A stretch of 64,000 nucleotides of DNA from Gudongella oleilytica (GTDB lineage Bacteria > Bacillota > Clostridia > Tissierellales > Tissierellaceae): the NCBI RefSeq assembly GCF_004101785.1, contig NZ_CP035130.1, positions 372,001 to 436,000 on the forward strand, written 5' to 3'. The notes under the pieces are model-generated. The model was not told the origin of the DNA. It was given only the letters and a program-made list of their open reading frames with translations, and did no database searches. The position numbers and the translations under genes are program-made. The stretch's first letter is position 1; each line of letters begins with the position of its first letter. Shown piece after piece: positions 59,675 through 64,000 of the stretch.

Positions 59675-60961
59675 ATGACGGACGGGATAAACGGGCTTCT
59701 TGAAAAAAACAAGGAAGAAATTATTGGCCTTGGACGAAGATTATTTGAAACTCCAGAGCTTGGATACAAGGAATATAAGACCAGAGAGATTTTGCTAAGC
59801 TATATAAAAGACATTGAGCTGACTGACTTTGAACCCTATGCTATAACAGGCTTTAAGGCTACTATAGGTGAGGGCAGTCCCCATATCGCACTTCTTTTCG
59901 ACATGGATGCCCTGCCCACAAAGGGTCACAAGCTTGCTGCAAATGAGGATCTGGCTGCACATTCCTGTGGACACAATGCACAGATGGCTCTTATGGCAGC
60001 TGCCTTCAAGGCAATTTATGAAAGTGGGCTTCTTAAGGAAACTGGGGGAGCACTGTCGCTTATGGCAGCTCCCGCAGAGGAGTTCGTTGATTTTGACTAC
60101 AGAAAAAACCTTATCAAGGAGAGAAAGATCAGGACCTTTTCTGGAAAGCAGAATATGATAGCAGCAGGAGCCTTCGACAATGTTGATCTTGTAATAGGGA
60201 GCCACGGCAATGGACTTCCGGGAGCAGTCATAGAAACTGGGACTGCATCAAACGGCTTTATTGCAAAGACCGCCATATTTAAGGGAGTGTCAGCTCACAG
60301 CGGGGCATACCCTCACCTTGGGAAAAATGCGCTGAACGCTGCTATACTTGCCATCCAGGCCGTCGGACTGTTAAGAGAGACCTTCCGGGATGACCACCAT
60401 ATAAGGTTCCATCCAGTGATAAAGGAAGGTGGAGATGCGGTAAATACAGTCCCTCACCGGGTAAAGGTCGAGACATATGTGAGGGGAAGTACAGTAGCAG
60501 CGATCAATGATGCCAACGACAGGATAAATAATGCCTTCATTTATTCGGCGAAGGCTCTGGGCTGCGAATGCGAAATAGAGGATATTCCAGGATACCTCCC
60601 AAGCAATTACTTTGAAGGTGCAGATGGATATTTTCACAAGAGAGCTCTGGAATACTTAGGGAGAGAAGACCTGCTGACCGGAGGAAGGACATTTGCGTCA
60701 GATGACGTTGCAGATGTTTCAAATATCAAGCCGGTGCTGCATTTTGGATTCAGCGGCTTTGGAGGCAGCTTTCATGGAGCGGATTTCCATATACTCGACG
60801 AGGAAAAGGCCTATTTGGCTCCTGCAAAGCTTGTAGCATCGACAGTGGCAGACATGCTTACCGATAGTGAAAATCTGACTGCAGCCATTAAAAAATTCAA
60901 ACCGACCATGACCAAGGAAGCCTATGTCAAGAGTTGGCTGGGTCTTAAGGTGGAGGTATAG
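59675..60961 (+). CDS. M20 family amidohydrolase (AbgB-like)
   Basis: A 428-residue M20D-type hydrolase. It shows FDMDALPTKGHKLAANEDLA (about residues 74-93), AHSCGHNAQMALMAAAFKAI (metal site, about 94-113), APAEEFVDFDYRKNL (catalytic Glu, near 134), KTAIFKGVSAHSGAYPHLGK (about 198-217) and FGGSFHGADFHILDEEKAYL (last His, about 368-387). Family members remove acyl or glutamate groups. Its place between a nucleoside hydrolase and ribokinase is unusual and points to a modified nucleoside, e.g. an N-acylated one, as possible substrate; that is inference. Confidence 0.85.
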   Translation: MTDGINGLLEKNKEEIIGLGRRLFETPELGYKEYKTREILLSYIKDIELTDFEPYAITGFKATIGEGSPHIALLFDMDALPTKGHKLAANEDLAAHSCGHNAQMALMAAAFKAIYESGLLKETGGALSLMAAPAEEFVDFDYRKNLIKERKIRTFSGKQNMIAAGAFDNVDLVIGSHGNGLPGAVIETGTASNGFIAKTAIFKGVSAHSGAYPHLGKNALNAAILAIQAVGLLRETFRDDHHIRFHPVIKEGGDAVNTVPHRVKVETYVRGSTVAAINDANDRINNAFIYSAKALGCECEIEDIPGYLPSNYFEGADGYFHKRALEYLGREDLLTGGRTFASDDVADVSNIKPVLHFGFSGFGGSFHGADFHILDEEKAYLAPAKLVASTVADMLTDSENLTAAIKKFKPTMTKEAYVKSWLGLKVEV

Positions 60962-60963
60962 CA

Positions 60964-61839
60964 ATGTACGATATCCTTGTGATCGGAAGTATCAACGCAG
61001 ATTTGGTCTTCCATACAGACAAAAGACCTGAGGTAGGAGAAACTGTCCTGGGTAACAGCTTTATTACGGTTCCCGGGGGTAAAGGAGCCAATCAGGCGGT
61101 GGCTGCTGCAAGATTGGGAGCTAAGGTGGGCTTTATCGGTTGCGTAGGTGATGATGCCAACGGGAGGGTCATGCTGGAAAATCTTCAAGGACAGGGAGTA
61201 GACCTCCAGGGTATCAGCATTCTTAGGGGCATGTCCACCGGAGTAGCGGGGATCGTCCTATCTGGTGGAGAGAACAGCATCATAGTAATACCTGGCGCAA
61301 ACCACCTGGTATCAAAGGCGATCATTGACGAACACATTGAAATGATATCAAGCTCCAGGATGGTCGTTCTTCAGTTGGAGATACCGATTGAAACTGTGGA
61401 GTACGTGCTCGATCTTTGCAGCAAAAAAAATGTACCGGTTATCCTGAATCCGGCTCCGGCTGCTGATATGGAGGCTGACTCAATCCTTAAGGCGACATAT
61501 ATTACACCGAACGAAACTGAGGTGATTCATCTGTTTGGAAACAGGAAAGTAGAGGATATCCTTAAGGAGTATCCCAACAAGCTTATCCTGACTCAAGGAA
61601 AGAAAGGGGCTTCATTTCATGACGGTGATAAACTAATACACGTTGAGGGTCATCCGGTCAAGACAGTCGACACGACAGGTGCAGGGGATACCTTCAATGG
61701 AGCCCTTGCAGTTGCTTTTGCTGAGGGGAAGGATATTATAAAGGCAGTCGAATTTGCCAACAAGGCAGCTGCAATAAGCGTGACAAAGCTTGGAGCCCAG
61801 GGAGGTATGCCGCGGAGGGAAGATCTCAACAATTCATGA
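60964..61839 (+). CDS. rbsK: Ribokinase
   Basis: A 291-residue PfkB-family kinase making ribose-5-phosphate. It shows ILVIGSINADLVFHTDKRPE (about residues 4-23), VPGGKGANQAVAAARLGAKV (about 36-55), the PfkB signature VDTTGAGDTFNGALAVAFAE (about 236-255) with the catalytic Asp, and KAAAISVTKLGAQGGMPRRE at the C-terminus. It follows the M20 gene by 2 nt and ends the nucleoside operon; repeat DNA follows. Confidence 0.93.
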   Translation: MYDILVIGSINADLVFHTDKRPEVGETVLGNSFITVPGGKGANQAVAAARLGAKVGFIGCVGDDANGRVMLENLQGQGVDLQGISILRGMSTGVAGIVLSGGENSIIVIPGANHLVSKAIIDEHIEMISSSRMVVLQLEIPIETVEYVLDLCSKKNVPVILNPAPAADMEADSILKATYITPNETEVIHLFGNRKVEDILKEYPNKLILTQGKKGASFHDGDKLIHVEGHPVKTVDTTGAGDTFNGALAVAFAEGKDIIKAVEFANKAAAISVTKLGAQGGMPRREDLNNS

Positions 61840-62055
61840 TTCACAGAGCACAATGCACAATGTATTGTCATCCCGAGCGAAGTCGAGGGATATCAATGAA
61901 CAATGAACAATGAACAATGAACAATGAACAATGAACAATGAACAGTGAACAGTGAACAATGAACAATGAACAATGTATAATGAACAACGAAGGATCCTTC
62001 CTTAACGCTTGGAATGACTGCATTTTGTCATCCTGAACGATAGTGAGGGATCTAT
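61840..62055 (+). repeat. Composite repeat: REP-like unit, ACAATGA array, head-to-head REP-like pair
   Basis: Short units at 61840-61860 precede a REP-like unit at 61866-61893, then ten copies of ACAATGA (two are ACAGTGA) at 61900-61969. A reverse REP-like copy (about 61988-62014) faces a forward copy (62026-62052). The rest of the 441-bp gap (62056-62280) holds the nrd promoter region. Confidence 0.85.
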
Positions 62056-62163
62056 CTGCTTTTCTTCGAGCTCATCAGCCAGCTCTTTATTATTCCTCCT
62101 TTTGCGGATCCTCTTTAGCATAAGTACCCCAAAATATCAATAACAAAATTGCCTTTTTTCATA

Positions 62164-62192
62164 TTGAATATGGAGTAATAATATGGTAAATT
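62164..62192 (+). promoter_or_regulatory. Candidate nrd promoter
   Basis: TTGAAT (62164-62169) and TAAATT (62187-62192) have a 17-bp spacer, upstream of the NrdR box. Confidence 0.5.
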
Positions 62193-62223
62193 GTATATAT
62201 GTTGTATATGGTGCATCAACCAC

Positions 62224-62239
62224 ACACAATATATAGTTG
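62224..62239 (+). promoter_or_regulatory. NrdR box
   Basis: ACACAATATATAGTTG matches the NrdR consensus ACACWATATATWGTGT at 14 of 16 positions. A weaker 11/16 candidate lies at 62190-62205, 34 bp upstream. The strong box sits in the loop of an 8-bp inverted repeat, GCATCAAC (62213-62220) and GTTGATGC (62239-62246). Confidence 0.75.
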
Positions 62240-62280
62240 TTGATGCTGGATATAGAGAACAAGCCAAGGGGGTAAATGCA

Positions 62281-64000
62281 ATGTTGAAGGTGGAGAAGCG
62301 TAACGGCCAGATAGTGGAATTTCATGGAGAAAAAATCGAAATTGCCGTCAAGAAGGCTATGAATGAGACAGAAAAAGGTATTGACGAGGTTCTCGCCAGG
62401 GAAATAGCAGACAAGGCAATGGATGAGTTTGCCAGTCACGAAAAGGTAAATATCGAGCAGATCCAGGACTTCGTAGAAATCGAATTGATGAAGACAAGAC
62501 CTGAGGTTGCCAGAAAATACATCATATATCGTGAAGAAAGAGCAAAGCTTAGGGAACAGGGCTGGAACATGACTGACCTGCAGAGGGATATTTACGAAAA
62601 GAAATATCGCTTCGATTCAGAGACCTTCGACGAATTTCTTGACAGGGTCAGCGGTGGAAACAACCCGATCAAAAAGGCCATAAAGGACAAGAAATTCATG
62701 CCGGCAGGCAGGATCCTTGCCGGAAGAGGCCTTGATAAATACGGCAGGAAAATCACTTTGAGCAACTGCTACGTTATGCCCAAGGTTGAAGACAATATTG
62801 AATCTATCTTTGATACAGCCAAGTATCTTGCAAGGACTTATTCCTATGGCGGAGGAGTTGGGCTGACACTTTCAAAGCTCAGACCAAAGGGCTCCAAGGT
62901 CAACAACGCTGCCAGCACAACAACTGGAGCAGTAAGCTTTATGGACCTTTACTCAATGGTAACAGGACTTATCGGGATGAGAGGAAGAAGGGGAGCACTG
63001 ATGCTCAATCTTGATTGTATCCACCCTGACATAGAGGACTTCATAAACGTCAAGAATGACCTTAAGAAGGTAACCTATGCAAATATATCAGTCAACGTCG
63101 ACGATGAGTTTATGACAGCAGTTAAAGAAGACAGGGACTACACTCTCTACTTCAAGGTAGAATCCACGGGAGAAGAGATATCCAAAACAATAAGGGCGAG
63201 AGACCTGTTTAAAAAGCTGGCCTACAACAACTGGAATATGGCAGAGCCAGGTATACTATACAAAAACAGGATAGACTCCTGGCACATGATGAGCCATGAC
63301 GAGACCTTTGAGTTCGCAGGAGTCAATCCCTGTGCCGAAGAAACACTTCCGGCATTTGGCAGCTGCAATCTGGCATCAATAAATTTAAGCGAATTTGTCA
63401 AGCACCCATTTACTAAGTACGCCCGCTTTGAGTTTGAGAAATTTGGAGAAATGGTCAGGAACGGAGTCATTTACCTAAACGAGGTCCTCGATGAGAATAT
63501 GAACCTCCATCCATTGGAGCAGCAAAGGGAAATGTCCAGAGATCTTCGTCAAATAGGACTAGGAATAATGGGTCTTGCGGATATGTTCATAAAGATGGGC
63601 ATTAAATATGGAAGCAGCGAATCCATATCCCTCATCCACCAGGTAGGAAGGATCATGATAAACGAAGCATTGAGACAGTCTGCAATGATGGCACAGGTCG
63701 ACGGTCCTTTCCCAAGGTTCAACCTTGATGCTATACTTGCATCACCATTTGTCCAGGAAAATGCCGATGAGGACGTTTTGGAGCTTATCAAGGAGCACGG
63801 CCTAAGGAACAGCCAGCTTCTTACAATACCTCCAACAGGAAGCATTTCGACGCTCGTAGGCTGCAGCAATGGAGTAGAGCCAATATTCCAGGTATCATAT
63901 ACCAGAAAGTCCGAGTCGCTGCACCATGAAGACACCTACTACAAGGTATTAACCCCTATAGTTAAGGATTATATGGATACCAATGGTCTTTCCTACGAGG
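62281..64000 (+). CDS. nrdJ: Ribonucleotide reductase large subunit, probably class II (B12-dependent), 3' end outside window
   Basis: At least 573 residues are visible. It starts with an ATP-cone (VEKRNGQIVEFHGEKIEIAV, residues 4-23; RKYIIYREERAKLREQ near 80), then the reductase barrel: FMPAGRILAGRGLDKYG (about 139-155), a redox Cys in LSNCYVMPK (near 163), GGGVGLTLSKLRPKGSKVNN (about 196-215), the active-site NPCAEE (349-354, radical Cys 351) and GSISTLVGCSNGVEP (near 521). The NPCAEETLPAFGSCNLASIN pattern favours adenosylcobalamin-dependent NrdJ over NrdA. The ATG at 62281 follows AAGGGGGT. NrdR control fits this function; no cobalamin riboswitch was seen. Confidence 0.82.
   Translation, partial: MLKVEKRNGQIVEFHGEKIEIAVKKAMNETEKGIDEVLAREIADKAMDEFASHEKVNIEQIQDFVEIELMKTRPEVARKYIIYREERAKLREQGWNMTDLQRDIYEKKYRFDSETFDEFLDRVSGGNNPIKKAIKDKKFMPAGRILAGRGLDKYGRKITLSNCYVMPKVEDNIESIFDTAKYLARTYSYGGGVGLTLSKLRPKGSKVNNAASTTTGAVSFMDLYSMVTGLIGMRGRRGALMLNLDCIHPDIEDFINVKNDLKKVTYANISVNVDDEFMTAVKEDRDYTLYFKVESTGEEISKTIRARDLFKKLAYNNWNMAEPGILYKNRIDSWHMMSHDETFEFAGVNPCAEETLPAFGSCNLASINLSEFVKHPFTKYARFEFEKFGEMVRNGVIYLNEVLDENMNLHPLEQQREMSRDLRQIGLGIMGLADMFIKMGIKYGSSESISLIHQVGRIMINEALRQSAMMAQVDGPFPRFNLDAILASPFVQENADEDVLELIKEHGLRNSQLLTIPPTGSISTLVGCSNGVEPIFQVSYTRKSESLHHEDTYYKVLTPIVKDYMDTNGLSYE

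Noticed and set aside
62056-62163. Cobalamin riboswitch before the ribonucleotide reductase gene
   Set aside because: No B12-box-like sequence or suitable multi-stem leader was found; the region is AT-rich and short.
62190-62205. Second full NrdR box
   Set aside because: Only 11 of 16 positions match and the spacing to the strong box (34 bp) is not the usual 31-32 bp; mentioned only as weak.

Overview
The window reads as a chromosomal segment of a low-to-moderate GC Gram-positive anaerobe of the Clostridia/Tissierellia type (Bacillota). Supporting signs are strong AGGAGG ribosome binding sites, sigma-A promoters, a T-box, CodY-like, LexA-like and NrdR-like boxes, a YwqC/D/E-type exopolysaccharide kinase/phosphatase set, S-layer-homology proteins and lipoprotein-anchored ABC receptors. 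The gene content suggests an organism living on amino acids, peptides and nucleosides rather than sugars. No taxonomic search was possible, so this placement is inference.

Layout. 1-6.3 kb: end of a secreted protein, an exopolysaccharide start module (epimerase/dehydratase, Wzz-like protein, tyrosine kinase, PHP phosphatase), a secreted copper-amine-oxidase-N-like protein and a degenerate GGDEF protein. 6.5-17.5 kb: SLH-CAP surface protein, RocB-like M20 peptidase, alanine/glycine symporter, YtcJ-like amidohydrolase and the complete branched-chain amino acid ABC transporter livKHMGF behind a strong promoter and an attenuator-like leader. 17.9-25 kb: PrcB-like secreted protein, short ProB, aminotransferase, 2-hydroxyacid dehydrogenase, ferredoxin-type aldo/keto reductase and D-serine dehydratase. 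25-27.4 kb: a compact regulatory locus with a LexA/SOS-like box inside the promoter of a ComK-like gene, then a sigma factor, a phage-type amidase and a RIC/YtfE-like protein that has lost most metal ligands. 27.4-32.1 kb: DMT transporter, glycerate kinase, TraB/GumN protein, homoserine dehydrogenase. 32.1-39.9 kb: the ilv operon (ilvN-C-D-B-E), with a CodY-like box in its promoter, an isoleucine-type T-box and a 1.85-kb IS1182-type element inserted at the very end of ilvN. 40.3-49.4 kb: DUF401 permease, two tandem 2-hydroxyacid dehydrogenases, NhaC antiporter, two universal stress proteins, a glyoxalase, an M20 amidohydrolase and an Atz/Trz-type amidohydrolase. 49.5-61.8 kb: a LacI-controlled nucleoside uptake and breakdown operon (deaminase, DeoD, ADP-ribosylglycohydrolase-fold protein, BMP-type ABC transporter, nucleoside hydrolase, M20 hydrolase, ribokinase). 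62.3 kb to the end: the 5' part of a ribonucleotide reductase with an NrdR box.

The nucleoside operon forms a coherent path: import, deamination, phosphorolysis or hydrolysis to base and ribose, then ribose phosphorylation. The ilv, hom and liv genes together cover synthesis and uptake of branched-chain amino acids.

Many gaps between operons carry composite repeats: arrays of a 7-nt unit (ACAATGA or ACAATTC) beside REP-like palindromes, several in head-to-head pairs. These and the SOS/ComK-like/sigma locus are the most unusual features. No tRNA, rRNA or CRISPR array was seen.
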